DNA from: Palsa-504 sp963787645
Lineage (GTDB): Bacteria > Actinomycetota > Actinomycetes > Streptosporangiales > Streptosporangiaceae
Reading direction: 5' to 3'
Length of the DNA stretch: 64,000 bases
Assembly (NCBI GenBank): GCA_963787645.1
Contig: CAWBDS010000012.1
Span: 186,001 to 250,000, forward strand
In this document: positions 50,708 to 59,554 of the stretch, in pieces
How the letters are laid out: each line of letters begins with the position of its first letter
Position numbering within the stretch: position 1 is the first letter of the stretch
Made by a program: the position numbers and the translations under genes
The notes under the pieces: generated by a model
Told to the model about the DNA's origin: nothing
The model's database searches: none
What the model saw: only the letters and a program-made list of their open reading frames with translations

Positions 50708-52111
50708 GTGGCCGTCGAGGTCCTCATCCCCAAGCTGGGGCTGACCATGGAATACGGGCTGATCGAGGAGTGGCTGGTCGCGCCAGGCACGCCGGTCAAG
50801 CCGGGCGACCCCCTGCTGCGGCTGGCCACCGACAAGGTGGACGTCGAGGTTGAGGCCGAAGCGTCCGGCCTGTTCCACCCGGCGGTCGAGTCGGGCGCGG
50901 AACTGCCCCCCGGCGCCCTGATCGGCTGGCTCCTGGAGGCCGGTGAAGCGCCCCCCGGCGGCCCGGCCGCCCAAGCGCCCGGCGGCCCGGCCGCCCAAGC
51001 GCCCGCCAGCGCCGCTCCGCAGGCAGCAACCGCCGCACCGGCCGCGCCATCGGTCGCGATCCCGGCGAACGCCAGCAACGGACGCCTGTTCTCCTCACCC
51101 AACGCCCGCCGCGTCGCCCGCGAGCGCGGCGTCGACATCACCCGGCTCACCGGCACCGGCCCCGGCGGCCGCATCATCACCGCCGACATCCTGGACGCCG
51201 CCGCCCCGCAAACGACACAGCAAACGACCCCCCAAACGGCCCCCCAGACGGCTCAGCAAGCCGCCGGTCGGAGCACCATCTCCCCGCTGGTCCGCCGCGA
51301 CGCCGCCGTCGCCGGAGTTGACCTGGCCGCCGTAACCGGCACCGGCCCGGGCGGCAAGATCCTGCGCTCCGACGTAGCCGTGGCCGCCGCCCGCCCCGCA
51401 CCAAGCACAGCAGCAGGCACGCCAGCCAGCACGCCGCAAAGCGTCATCCCCCTATCCGGGATGCGCGGCGTCATCGCCACCCGGATGCACGCCAGCCTCC
51501 AGGAGATGGCCCAGCTCACCCTGGGCACCGAAGCCACCATGGACGCCGCGGTCGCGCTCCGCGCCCAGCTCAAGGAACAATGGCCGAACGCCCCGACCAT
51601 CACCGACCTGGTCGTCCGGGCCGCCGCGCTGGCCTTGCGCGACCACCCCCGCCTCAACGCCGAAGTCCGCGACAACGCGATCCACCTCCGGGAAGAGATC
51701 AACGTCGGCCTGGCCGTAGCCCTCGAGGAGGGCCTGATGGTCCCGGTCCTCCAGCACGCCGACCGGCTGCCCGTGTCCGACATGGCCAAAGAGACCAGAA
51801 GGCTGGCCCAGGCCGCCCGCGCCGGCAAGCTGACTCTGCCCGAGCTCGAGGGCGGCACGTTCACCGTGAGCACCCTGGGCAGTTTCGGCATCGACTTCTT
51901 CACCCCGGTGATCACCCCCGGCCAGGTCGCGATCCTGGGCGTCGGCCGCCTCCGCGACAGCGTCCGCTGGGAAGCCGACACACCCGTGAAGACCCAGGTG
52001 CTCACCCTGAGCATCACCTTCGACCACCGGGCCGTGGACGGCGCGCCCGCCGCCGAGTTCCTGCGCTCGGTGGTCGCCCGGCTGGTGACCCCCCTGACCC
52101 TGCTCTCCTGA
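50708..52111 (+). CDS. 2-Oxoacid dehydrogenase E2 (dihydrolipoamide acyltransferase) with two binding domains
   Basis: A 467-residue E2. Lipoyl domain 1-80 with the lipoylated Lys43 (LATDKVDVEVEA); Ala/Pro linker containing a 24-base DNA repeat; a peripheral-subunit-binding domain at about 127-163 (SSPNARRVARERGVDITRLT); a Gln/Thr linker; a second such domain at about 190-226 (ISPLVRRDAAVAGVDLAAVT); catalytic domain from about 245 with DHRAVDG (His440, Asp444). Two binding domains are unusual. GTG 50708 starts 1 base after the E1 beta stop. No E3 gene is in the window. Confidence 0.92.
   Translation: MAVEVLIPKLGLTMEYGLIEEWLVAPGTPVKPGDPLLRLATDKVDVEVEAEASGLFHPAVESGAELPPGALIGWLLEAGEAPPGGPAAQAPGGPAAQAPASAAPQAATAAPAAPSVAIPANASNGRLFSSPNARRVARERGVDITRLTGTGPGGRIITADILDAAAPQTTQQTTPQTAPQTAQQAAGRSTISPLVRRDAAVAGVDLAAVTGTGPGGKILRSDVAVAAARPAPSTAAGTPASTPQSVIPLSGMRGVIATRMHASLQEMAQLTLGTEATMDAAVALRAQLKEQWPNAPTITDLVVRAAALALRDHPRLNAEVRDNAIHLREEINVGLAVALEEGLMVPVLQHADRLPVSDMAKETRRLAQAARAGKLTLPELEGGTFTVSTLGSFGIDFFTPVITPGQVAILGVGRLRDSVRWEADTPVKTQVLTLSITFDHRAVDGAPAAEFLRSVVARLVTPLTLLS
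50957..51004 (+). repeat. 24-bp exact direct repeat in E2 linker
   Basis: Two exact adjacent copies (50957-50980 and 50981-51004), each beginning GGCGGCCCGGCC, encode GGPAAQAP twice in the linker after the lipoyl domain. Confidence 0.92.
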
Positions 52112-52123
52112 AAGCGAGGCCTC

Positions 52124-53158
52124 ATGCGCGCTCTGCAGCTCAAGAGCTTCCAGTCCGATCCCGAGCTGGTCGACCTGCCCGAGCCCGAGCCGGGTCCCGG
52201 CCAGGTCGTGATCAAGGTCGGCGGCGCCGGCGCGTGCCATTCCGACCTGCACGTGATGCACGAGTTCGCCGAGGGCATGGCCCCCTGGGGCCCGCCGTTC
52301 GTCCTCGGTCACGAGGCCGCCGGCTGGGTCCACAGCAAAGGCAACAGCGTCAAAGGCCTGGAGCACGGCCAGCCCGTCGCGGTGTACGGCCTGCTCGGCT
52401 GCGGGCACTGCAAGCCTTGCGCGGCCGGGGCCGAGAACCTGTGCGTGCACGGCATGGAGGGCCCGCCCGGCATCGGGTTCGGTGTGGACGGCGCGATGGC
52501 CGAGTACCTGCTCATCACCGACCCGCGCCGCCTGGTCCCCATCGGCGACCTGGACCCCGTCGACGTCGCCCCGCTGACCGACGCCGGCCTCACGCCCTAC
52601 CGGGCCATCAGAAAAGTCCAGCCCCAGCTCACGCCCGGCTCGCACGCGGTGGTCATCGGAGCCGGCGGTCTCGGCCACCTGGCCATCCAGATCCTCGCCG
52701 CGCTGACCCCGGCCACGGTCATCGCCGTCGACACCCGCGAGCAGGCTCTGACCCTGGCCCGCCAGGTCGGCGCGGCCGCCACCGTCCAAGCCGGCGAAAC
52801 AGCGGCAGAACAGCTGAAAGAAGCCACCAAAGGCGCCGGAGCCGACGTGGTGCTCGACTTCGTGGGCAGCGCCCCGACCATCGCGCTCGGTGCGGCGGTG
52901 GCCAAGCCCGGCATGGACCTGATCGTGATCGGCGCCGCGGGCGGCCAGTTCACCTGGAACTTCTACACGCTGCCGTACGAAGTCAAGCTGACCACCTCGT
53001 TCTGGGGCACCCTCCCCGAACTCCACGAGGTCATCGCCCTGGCCCGGCAAAACAAGGTCAAGGCCCACGTCCAGCGCTTCGGCTTGGACCAAGCGCTGCA
53101 CGCCTACGAGCTGATGGAAAAAGGCCAGCTCGACGGCCGCGCCGTCATCGTGCCGTAG
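52124..53158 (+). CDS. Zinc-dependent alcohol dehydrogenase
   Basis: A 344-residue medium-chain alcohol dehydrogenase. Catalytic zinc ligands are in GACHSDLH (Cys) and LGHEAAGWV (His-Glu); the structural zinc has four Cys in GCGHCKPCAAGAENLC; the cofactor motif is VVIGAGGLGHLAIQ, with Asp in VIAVDTRE favouring NAD. It begins 12 bases after the E2 gene and is in the same run as the VanB and VanA-like genes. It could oxidise an alcohol or, less likely, a hemiacetal formed by the oxygenase. Confidence 0.92.
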   Translation: MRALQLKSFQSDPELVDLPEPEPGPGQVVIKVGGAGACHSDLHVMHEFAEGMAPWGPPFVLGHEAAGWVHSKGNSVKGLEHGQPVAVYGLLGCGHCKPCAAGAENLCVHGMEGPPGIGFGVDGAMAEYLLITDPRRLVPIGDLDPVDVAPLTDAGLTPYRAIRKVQPQLTPGSHAVVIGAGGLGHLAIQILAALTPATVIAVDTREQALTLARQVGAAATVQAGETAAEQLKEATKGAGADVVLDFVGSAPTIALGAAVAKPGMDLIVIGAAGGQFTWNFYTLPYEVKLTTSFWGTLPELHEVIALARQNKVKAHVQRFGLDQALHAYELMEKGQLDGRAVIVP

Positions 53159-53169
53159 CCGGGAGCAGC

Positions 53170-54156
53170 ATGTCGCCCAGCGAAGCGATGCTGACCGTCT
53201 TCTCCGAACGCCGCAGCGATCTGCTCATCACCGCCCGCCAGACGCACGCCGAGGGCGTCGTGGCTCTGACCCTCGCCGACCCGGCCGGCGCCCAGCTGCC
53301 CGCCTGGACCCCTGGCGCGCACATCGACCTGCTGCTGGACGACACCGTCCGCCAGTACTCCCTGTGCGGCACCCCGGGCGACCAGCACACCTGGCGGATC
53401 GCCGTGCTCCTCGACCCGAACGGCCGTGGCGGCTCCCGCCGGGTCCACGAGACGCTCCAGGCCGGAGACCAGATCGCGGTCCGCGGCCCGCGCAACCACT
53501 TCCAGCTGCACGCCGCGCCTCACTATATATTCCTGGCCGGCGGCATCGGCATCACCCCGATCCTGCCCATGGTCGCGGCCGCCACCGAGGCGGGCGCGGA
53601 CTGGAAGCTGTACTACGGCGGCCGCGGCCAGGCGTCCATGGCCTTCCTTGACGAGCTGGAACGCTACGGCGACCGGGTCAGCGTCTGGCCGCAGGACACC
53701 AACGGCCTGCTGCCGCTCGACGACATCCTGGCCACCCCCGCCGACGGCACCCTGGTCTACTGCTGCGGCCCCGAGGGCCTGCTGACCGCGGCCGAACAGC
53801 GCTGTGCGGCCTGGCCCCCCGGCTCGCTGCACCTGGAACGGTTCGCCGCCAAGCCGCAGCCCGAGCCCGCCGCCGACGCCGGCGCTGAGCGATCGTTCGA
53901 GGTCGTGTGCCAGCGTTCCGGGCTGACCATCACCGTGCCGCCCGGGCAGTCGATCATCGACGCGCTCGACGAGAACGGGGTCAGCGTGCTGTCCTCGTGC
54001 CTGGAAGGCGTCTGCGGCACGTGCGAGACCGCGGTGCTGGAGGGCGTCCCCGATCACCGCGACTCGCTGCTGTCCGAGGACGAGCGGGAGGCCAACGAGT
54101 ACATGATGATATGCGTCGGGAGGTCGAAGTCCGATCGGCTGGTGCTCGACCTGTGA
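53170..54156 (+). CDS. VanB-type PDR-family reductase (FMN, 2Fe-2S)
   Basis: A 328-residue electron-transfer protein of the phthalate dioxygenase reductase family: flavin-binding RQYSLCG (residue 61 on), NAD-binding FLAGGIGITPI (about 122-131), YCCGPEGLL, and a C-terminal plant-type 2Fe-2S centre with Cys277, Cys282, Cys285 and Cys315 (SSCLEGVCGTCETAV). It passes electrons from NADH to the Rieske oxygenase. It lies 11 bases after the alcohol dehydrogenase gene and 20 bases before the VanA-like gene, its natural partner. It may serve other oxygenases in the window too. Confidence 0.93.
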   Translation: MSPSEAMLTVFSERRSDLLITARQTHAEGVVALTLADPAGAQLPAWTPGAHIDLLLDDTVRQYSLCGTPGDQHTWRIAVLLDPNGRGGSRRVHETLQAGDQIAVRGPRNHFQLHAAPHYIFLAGGIGITPILPMVAAATEAGADWKLYYGGRGQASMAFLDELERYGDRVSVWPQDTNGLLPLDDILATPADGTLVYCCGPEGLLTAAEQRCAAWPPGSLHLERFAAKPQPEPAADAGAERSFEVVCQRSGLTITVPPGQSIIDALDENGVSVLSSCLEGVCGTCETAVLEGVPDHRDSLLSEDEREANEYMMICVGRSKSDRLVLDL

Positions 54157-54176
54157 CCACCACCCGGGAGGCGGCC

Positions 54177-55202
54177 ATGAACTACCCCCTTAACTGCTGG
54201 TACGTGCTCGCGACCAGCGATGAGGTAGGCCGGTCACTTCTCGCGCGCCAGGCGCTCGGCCGCCGCCTGCTGCTGTTCCGGACCGCGGCCGGCCAGGCCA
54301 CGGTCCTCGATGACCGCTGCCCGCACCGGGCCGCGCCGCTATCCATGGGCACCCTGGACGGCGACCAGGTCGTCTGCGCCTACCACGGGTTCACCTACGC
54401 GCCGGACGGCCAGTGCGTCCGCGTGCCGTCCCAGGCGAACGTGCCGTACGGCGCCCAGGTGCGCAGCTACCCGGTCCTGGAACGGCCCCCGTTCGTCTGG
54501 GTCTGGCCCGGCACCCCGGCCCGCAGCCGCGGCACCGAACCGCCCGACCTGCCCGCGCTGCGCGAACCCGGCTGGACGATCGTGGGCGGCGCCCGGGAGA
54601 TGGCCGTCAACTACCTGCTGCTGCACGACAACGCGCTGGACCGGACCCACTTCCCGTACGTCCACCCGCACCGGATCCACCGCGGGTACGTGCAGGACCC
54701 GCCGCCGCTGCGCATCGAGGTGTCCGAGACCACGGTCTCCTACAGCCGGACGTTCACCCCAGCGCCGCTGATCGGCTGGCAGCACGACGCCACCGGCCTG
54801 CCCGCGGATCAGGAGTATGTCCAGCGCGAGACCGGCACCTTCGTCTCGCCCGCCATGCACGTGGACGAGATGGACATCATCGGCCCCGACCAGCGCGTCT
54901 ACCGCGGCGTGTTCATCCGGGCCTTCACCCCGGTGGACTCGGCGCGGACCCTGATCATCTGGCGCGGCGCCCGCAACTACGCCCTGACCAGCGAATCGGT
55001 GACCGCCCGGCTGCGCGAGGTCTACGAAGGCACCATGACCGAGGACCAGCCCTTGCTGGAGGCGATCCAGGCTACCACCGGGGGAGCGGTCGGCTACCAG
55101 GTCAGCGCGGCGGCCGACGCCGCCGCCATCCGCGCCTACCAGATCGTCGAGGCCCTGCTCGCCGAGGAGAGAGGCTGGGCCCACCCCCGCCGCCGCGACT
55201 GA
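54177..55202 (+). CDS. VanA-type Rieske oxygenase (O-demethylase-like)
   Basis: A 341-residue Rieske oxygenase of the vanillate O-demethylase/caffeine demethylase type. Ligands: Cys48-x-His50 (DDRCPHRAAPLSMG) and Cys67-x2-His70 (VVCAYHGFTY); mononuclear iron His158 and His163 in NALDRTHFPYVHP. GGGAGG precedes the ATG. The reductase is the gene just upstream, as in vanAB. The usual reaction is removal of a methyl group as formaldehyde or hydroxylation of a methyl carbon; the substrate here is unknown. Confidence 0.92.
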   Translation: MNYPLNCWYVLATSDEVGRSLLARQALGRRLLLFRTAAGQATVLDDRCPHRAAPLSMGTLDGDQVVCAYHGFTYAPDGQCVRVPSQANVPYGAQVRSYPVLERPPFVWVWPGTPARSRGTEPPDLPALREPGWTIVGGAREMAVNYLLLHDNALDRTHFPYVHPHRIHRGYVQDPPPLRIEVSETTVSYSRTFTPAPLIGWQHDATGLPADQEYVQRETGTFVSPAMHVDEMDIIGPDQRVYRGVFIRAFTPVDSARTLIIWRGARNYALTSESVTARLREVYEGTMTEDQPLLEAIQATTGGAVGYQVSAAADAAAIRAYQIVEALLAEERGWAHPRRRD

Positions 55203-55310
55203 CCGACCGCCGCTGACCCGCCCCACCCCGCCAATTTTTCAGCCGAACGGACCACCCTGCGTGCCTCGCGGCCCGGTTCCACACCTCGCAACCCGCACCC
55301 AACCCCCGCA

Positions 55311-55369
55311 AACGTGGTGAAACCCGGAATTCACCACGTTGGAGGGTGGTGAACCCCGGGTTTCACTCC
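55311..55369. repeat. Palindromic intergenic repeat, two copies
   Basis: A 30-base near-palindrome at 55311-55340 (AACGTGGTGAAACCCGG and its near inverse), then a second GGTGGTGAACCCCGGG-type palindrome at about 55345-55369. Both belong to the family found at 3.5 kb and 35.9 kb, and as at 3.5 kb they lie between converging genes. Confidence 0.8.
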
Positions 55370-55384
55370 GCGTAGCCGCGCCGG

Positions 55385-56164
55385 TTAGTAGGCCGCGGTG
55401 CCGCCGTCGACGTTGTAGGCCGAGCCGGTGATGCCGCCCGCCACGTCCGAGGCCAGCAGCACCGCCACCGCCGCGACTTCCTCGACGGTGCTGATCCGCT
55501 TGAGCGCGGTCTCCTGGGCGAACAGGTCGACCATCTGCTCGAAGGTCAGCCCCATCTCCTTGGCGCTGTCCGGCCCCGTCGCCACCAGCACGTCGGTCCA
55601 GACCAGTCCCGGGCAGATCGCGTTGCACGTGACGCCCGACGTGCCGTTCTCCTTGGCGATCGACTTGGCCAGGCCGATCATGGCGTGCTTGCAGGTCACG
55701 TACGCGGGAATGGCGGGCTTGCCGTGCTTGCCCTCCACCGAGGAGATCATGATGATCCGGCCGAACTGCTGCGGGATCATGTATTCCAGCGCCTTGCGGC
55801 TGGCCCAGAACGCCGAGTACAGATTCCACTTGACCGCGTAGTCCCAGTCCTCGTCGGCCAGGTTCGCCACCGGCGCGGTCTTGACCAGGCCGCCGGCGTT
55901 GTTGACCAGGATGTCGATCTTGCCGAAGTGCTCGACCGCCCCGCCGATCACGCCGTCGATGTCCTCGCGGACGGTGACGTCACCCCGGATGAACAGGCCT
56001 CGGTCCCCGGCGTTCATCTCCTTCAGCGCCTTCGCGCCCTTCTCCGAGTCCCGGCCGTTGATCACGATGCTCGCGCCCTCCGCGAGGAAGGCCTCGCCGA
56101 TACCCCGCCCGATCCCGGTGCTACCGCTGGTGATGACCGCCACCCGGCCGTCGAGTTTCCCCAT
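55385..56164 (-). CDS. Short-chain dehydrogenase/reductase
   Basis: A 259-residue SDR: AVITSGSTGIGRGIGEAFLA (Ser replaces the usual second Gly), VNNAGGLVKTAP, ISSVEGKHGKPAIPAYVTCKHA and GGITGSAYNVDGGTAAY. It is one of three closely related SDRs in the window (31432 and 62083 are the others). It is downstream of another SDR gene (73-base gap) and converges with the VanA-type gene. Confidence 0.88.
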   Translation of the reverse strand: MGKLDGRVAVITSGSTGIGRGIGEAFLAEGASIVINGRDSEKGAKALKEMNAGDRGLFIRGDVTVREDIDGVIGGAVEHFGKIDILVNNAGGLVKTAPVANLADEDWDYAVKWNLYSAFWASRKALEYMIPQQFGRIIMISSVEGKHGKPAIPAYVTCKHAMIGLAKSIAKENGTSGVTCNAICPGLVWTDVLVATGPDSAKEMGLTFEQMVDLFAQETALKRISTVEEVAAVAVLLASDVAGGITGSAYNVDGGTAAY

Positions 56165-56237
56165 GCTGGCCCTCCTTTAGACGGGCCAATCTTTACACCG
56201 ACTTCAGTATCTGGTCAATGCTCTCGGCCTGCTGCGC

Positions 56238-56984
56238 TCAGGCGGTTTCCCCGCCGTCCACGATCAGCAGTGTTCCGGTGATGAAGCTCGCCTCGCCGGA
56301 CAGCAGGAAGCACACCGGCGCCGCGATCTCCTCCGGCTCGGCCACTCGTTTTAGCAGGTTGCCCTGGCCGAACGAGATCATTCCCTGCTCTACGCTGCCG
56401 GCCCGCGCGACCATCAGCGGCTCGGTCATCCCGGTTCGGGTGCGGCCCGGCGCGACCGTGTTGACCCGGATGTCCGGCGCCACGTCCCGCGCCAGCTGCC
56501 GGGAGAAGGCCGCGATCGCGCCCTTGGCCGCGCCGTAGGGCGCGTTGCCGGACTGCGCCTTGACCGCGGCCACCGACGCGACGTTCACGATCGCGCCGCC
56601 GGACCGCTTGCGCATCGCCGGCAGCACCTGCCGGCAGAACAGGAACGTCCCGCCCACGTGCACGGTCATCATGCGCTGCCACCGCTCGAACGACCACTCC
56701 TCGATCGGCCCGAACTCCGCGTGGCCGGCCGCGTTGAACAGGCAGTCCACCGCCCCGAAGTGCTGCGCCACCGTGTCCACGCAGCGGCCCACCGCGTCCT
56801 CGTCCGACACGTCCACCCCCAGCGCGATGGCGCCGTCGAGCTCGCCCGCCACCGCCTGCGCCTTGTCCTCGTCGCGGTCGGCCACCGCCGCCCGGCCGCC
56901 GTCGGCGGTGAACCGCCGTCCGACCGCGGCTCCGAGGCCCGAAGCGCCGCCCGTCACGAGCAGGACCTTCCCCTCGAACCGCAT
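56238..56984 (-). CDS. Short-chain dehydrogenase/reductase
   Basis: A 248-residue SDR: LVTGGASGLGAAVGRRFTAD, FNAAGHAEFGP in the NNAG position, VASVAAVKAQSGNAPYGAAKGA with Tyr-x-x-x-Lys and TGTLLIVDGGETA. Asp in AVADRDEDK favours NAD. It diverges from the NIPSNAP-like gene over about 50 bases that probably carry both promoters. Confidence 0.9.
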   Translation of the reverse strand: MRFEGKVLLVTGGASGLGAAVGRRFTADGGRAAVADRDEDKAQAVAGELDGAIALGVDVSDEDAVGRCVDTVAQHFGAVDCLFNAAGHAEFGPIEEWSFERWQRMMTVHVGGTFLFCRQVLPAMRKRSGGAIVNVASVAAVKAQSGNAPYGAAKGAIAAFSRQLARDVAPDIRVNTVAPGRTRTGMTEPLMVARAGSVEQGMISFGQGNLLKRVAEPEEIAAPVCFLLSGEASFITGTLLIVDGGETA

Positions 56985-57034
56985 GGCCGGCCTCCTGTTA
57001 TGGGGATAGTTTCTAGGATGCTATTACATAAAGT

Positions 57035-57376
57035 ATGACTGACGACACAATGCCTGAGGACGGAGCGGTGTACCTGCACGTGACGATCCAGCTCGTCCGG
57101 GGCAAGCGAGGAGTCTTCGCGGCCGCCATGGCCGAGATGGCGCCCGTGCTGGAGAGCCAGGGCTGGCGGCTGATCGGCGCCTTCACCCCCGGCATCGGCC
57201 GCCTCGGCGCCGTCTACCACGTGTGGCGGATCCCGTCCCCGAACGGGGCGCTCGACGCGCTCGAGGTCGTGCGGGCCCATCCCGATGCCGCCCGCTGGCA
57301 CGCCGCCTTCGCCGAGTCCGTCGCCGACGAGGCCCTCCAGCTCGTCCGCCCGATGCCCTACTCCCGCACCCCGTAG
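57035..57376 (+). CDS. NIPSNAP-like small protein
   Basis: A 113-residue ferredoxin-like-fold protein. The pattern VYLHVTIQLVRGKRGVFAAA, GWRLIGAFTPGIGRLGAVYH and WRIPSPNGALDALE matches NIPSNAP-family proteins, which are small dimeric alpha/beta-barrel proteins of unclear function often found in catabolic loci. It converges with the 152-residue protein gene. Confidence 0.8.
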   Translation: MTDDTMPEDGAVYLHVTIQLVRGKRGVFAAAMAEMAPVLESQGWRLIGAFTPGIGRLGAVYHVWRIPSPNGALDALEVVRAHPDAARWHAAFAESVADEALQLVRPMPYSRTP

Positions 57377-57389
57377 CCGCCCAGCGGCC

Positions 57390-57848
57390 TCAGCGCCCCA
57401 CCACCTGGTAGGTCGCCATGACCTCCTTCTCGGTCGCGACCCGGTCGCGCAGCAACTCCCGCGCCTGCCCGATCAGGTCCGCGTCCCCGGCCTGCTGCGC
57501 CGCGGCCAGCGCCGCCGCGAACGCCTGCCCGGCCTGCTCGTAAACGTCGGCCACGTCGGCCAGGTGCAGGCTGTCCGCCGGGCCCGCCCCGGCGCCGGCC
57601 AGCGCTGCCTGTAGCGCTTCGCTCTGGTGCCGGGCCGCCACCCGTCCGGCATAGGCCAGCAATGCCGCCGTCTCCCCGCGCATCCAGGCGATCTCGTGCG
57701 CGGCCCGCACCGCCGCGTTGCGCAGCACCGTCTCGGCCATGACCAGCCGCAGCTTGAGCGTCTCATCGGTGAGCCCGGGCAAGATGACCTCCGTCAGCTC
57801 CCGGCAGCAGTCCTCGATCAGCACGTCCGTCGTCGGCTTGGTGATCAT
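57390..57848 (-). CDS. Helical protein linked to a phosphotransferase gene
   Basis: A 152-residue, almost wholly helical protein (VLIEDCCRELTEVILPGLTD, LRLVMAETVLRNAAVRAAHE). It lies 12 bases after the phosphotransferase gene in the same direction. Its start resembles the N-terminal region of the fused phosphotransferase at 22337 in composition and predicted helices, which suggests the same accessory domain as a separate gene, but I cannot prove this by eye. No function is known. Confidence 0.7.
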   Translation of the reverse strand: MITKPTTDVLIEDCCRELTEVILPGLTDETLKLRLVMAETVLRNAAVRAAHEIAWMRGETAALLAYAGRVAARHQSEALQAALAGAGAGPADSLHLADVADVYEQAGQAFAAALAAAQQAGDADLIGQARELLRDRVATEKEVMATYQVVGR

Positions 57849-57860
57849 GCGGTGGCCTCC

Positions 57861-58853
57861 TCAGCCCAGCCGGTCGCAGATGGCCAGGAACATGTCGTAC
57901 TGGTGCGAGATGGCGTTGATGAGATACGACGCCAGGATGCCGGGCCGTTCGGTGTCTCCTATGGCCGCGGCCGCCGTCAGCAGCTGTTCCAGCAGCGCCG
58001 CCATCCCGATGATCAAGAAGTAGTCCACCACCTGGGGGTTGACCTGCTCCTCGGTCAGACCGGTGGCGGCCCGGTAACGCCCCAGGAACCGTTCCGGGTC
58101 GGCCCAGTACACGTTCGGCTCGAGCGGGATCTGCGTGTAGTACCCGAGGTCCTCGCGCGGGTCGCCGATGTGCGCGAACTCCCAGTCGATGACCAGCGGC
58201 GGACCGGCCGGGCCGACCAGGACGTTGGACGGCTGGCAGTCGCCGTGCACCAGCCCGAGCGGCACCGGCGGCGGCTGGTGGGCCCGGGCCCACCAGCTGA
58301 CGTACCGCAGCACCGGCGCGCTCCCCGGGTACTGCGAGGCCATCCGGTCGTAGCCGGCCAGTACCCCGTCGAGGTAGGCGGGGCCGTACGGCGGGCGCGC
58401 CATCCGGGGCGGCAGCCGGTCCAGCGGTGTCTGGTGTATGGACGCGAAGGTGTCCACGAACAGGTCGGCCAGCAGGCCCGGTTCGCTGGCCTGGGCCATC
58501 TCGTCCTGCAGCGACACCGCCGCCGCGCAGTCCATCACGATCGCCTTGGACCCCAGGTGCTCACCGGAGCGGTCGTACCAGCGCGCCACCGGGGTGGCCA
58601 CCGACGTGGCGCCCGGCAGCGTCCCGAGCAGGTCCCACTCGGCGTCCCGGTCGCTGGTGAACACCCCGCTCCCCGGCAGCGGGTCGCCGCGCAGGATGAA
58701 GGTCTCCTCCGCGCCGTCGGCCCAGCGCACCCGGGCCCGGGCGCTGATCCGGCTGTACCCGCCGGTGATCGCCTCGCAGTCGACGACCCGGCCCGCCCGG
58801 TCCGGCGCCACGACGGCCAGGAATCGCTCGAACCGGGGACCAAGTGCGTCCAT
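57861..58853 (-). CDS. Phosphotransferase family (APH-type kinase-fold) protein
   Basis: A 330-residue kinase-fold protein. The N-lobe contains AITGGYSRISARARVRW and FILRGDPLPG, the catalytic loop LGLVHGDCQPSNVLVG and the metal site LVIDWEFAHIGDPREDLGYY. It is the common actinobacterial type located near acyl-CoA and Rieske genes, probably a small-molecule kinase. The histidine phosphatase gene lies 2 bases upstream and the helical protein gene 12 bases downstream, so a kinase and a phosphatase are co-expressed. Confidence 0.88.
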   Translation of the reverse strand: MDALGPRFERFLAVVAPDRAGRVVDCEAITGGYSRISARARVRWADGAEETFILRGDPLPGSGVFTSDRDAEWDLLGTLPGATSVATPVARWYDRSGEHLGSKAIVMDCAAAVSLQDEMAQASEPGLLADLFVDTFASIHQTPLDRLPPRMARPPYGPAYLDGVLAGYDRMASQYPGSAPVLRYVSWWARAHQPPPVPLGLVHGDCQPSNVLVGPAGPPLVIDWEFAHIGDPREDLGYYTQIPLEPNVYWADPERFLGRYRAATGLTEEQVNPQVVDYFLIIGMAALLEQLLTAAAAIGDTERPGILASYLINAISHQYDMFLAICDRLG

Positions 58854-58855
58854 GC

Positions 58856-59554
58856 TCAGAAGGTGACCAGCGAGGAATCAGCGGCCTGCAGGTAGTGCAG
58901 CTCGTTGAGAGTGTGGATGACCCGCCGGCCGTCCCCGGTCAGCACCCGGCTCACCGACGCGTGCGCGGGCCGGAAGAACATGTCCTGGCGCAGGCCAAGC
59001 AGGTGGCCGATGTAGGCGTTGATGACCCCGCCGTGGCAGACGATCGCGAGCTGCTGGCCCTTATGCAGCGCCAGGATGCCCTCGACCACGGTGACCACCC
59101 GGCGCCGGAACTCGGCGCTGGTCTCGGAGAACGGCGACACGTCCCAGCGCAGCTCACGGTTGAACCGTTCCCGGACCCCGTGCCACATCACCGGGGACAG
59201 GACGTCCTCCAGCCGCATCCCGTCGGGCACATCCCGGTACGTCTCCACCTCGCGCAGCTCCGGGTAGACCACGGGTTCCAGGCCGTGCGGGGCCGCGACC
59301 TCACGAGCCGTTTCGACGGCCCGCTGCAGGTGGCTGCACAGCACCGCGGTGATCGGCTCGCTGGCCAGCGCCTTGCCGACCGTGGCCGCCTGCCGCTGGC
59401 CCAGATCGGACAGCGGCGGGTCGGCCCACAGCGCGGGGGTGAACGAGCCGGACGGCACGTCCTGCTTGCCGTGCCGGACGAAGGTCAGCTGGACCACGTC
59501 CGGCTGCCCGGTCAGGAACGGCCGGTCCAGCGAGGTGGGGGAGGACGGCTGCAT
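58856..59554 (-). CDS. Histidine phosphatase family protein
   Basis: A 232-residue phosphoglycerate-mutase-like phosphatase with the catalytic LTFVRHGKQD (Arg-His-Gly), the conserved SHLQRAVETAREVA and the second His in LAIVCHGGVINAYIGHLL. All catalytic parts are intact, unlike the paralogue at 11476. It heads the three-gene phosphatase, phosphotransferase, helical-protein operon and diverges from the Rieske operon at 59701. Confidence 0.9.
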   Translation of the reverse strand: MQPSSPTSLDRPFLTGQPDVVQLTFVRHGKQDVPSGSFTPALWADPPLSDLGQRQAATVGKALASEPITAVLCSHLQRAVETAREVAAPHGLEPVVYPELREVETYRDVPDGMRLEDVLSPVMWHGVRERFNRELRWDVSPFSETSAEFRRRVVTVVEGILALHKGQQLAIVCHGGVINAYIGHLLGLRQDMFFRPAHASVSRVLTGDGRRVIHTLNELHYLQAADSSLVTF

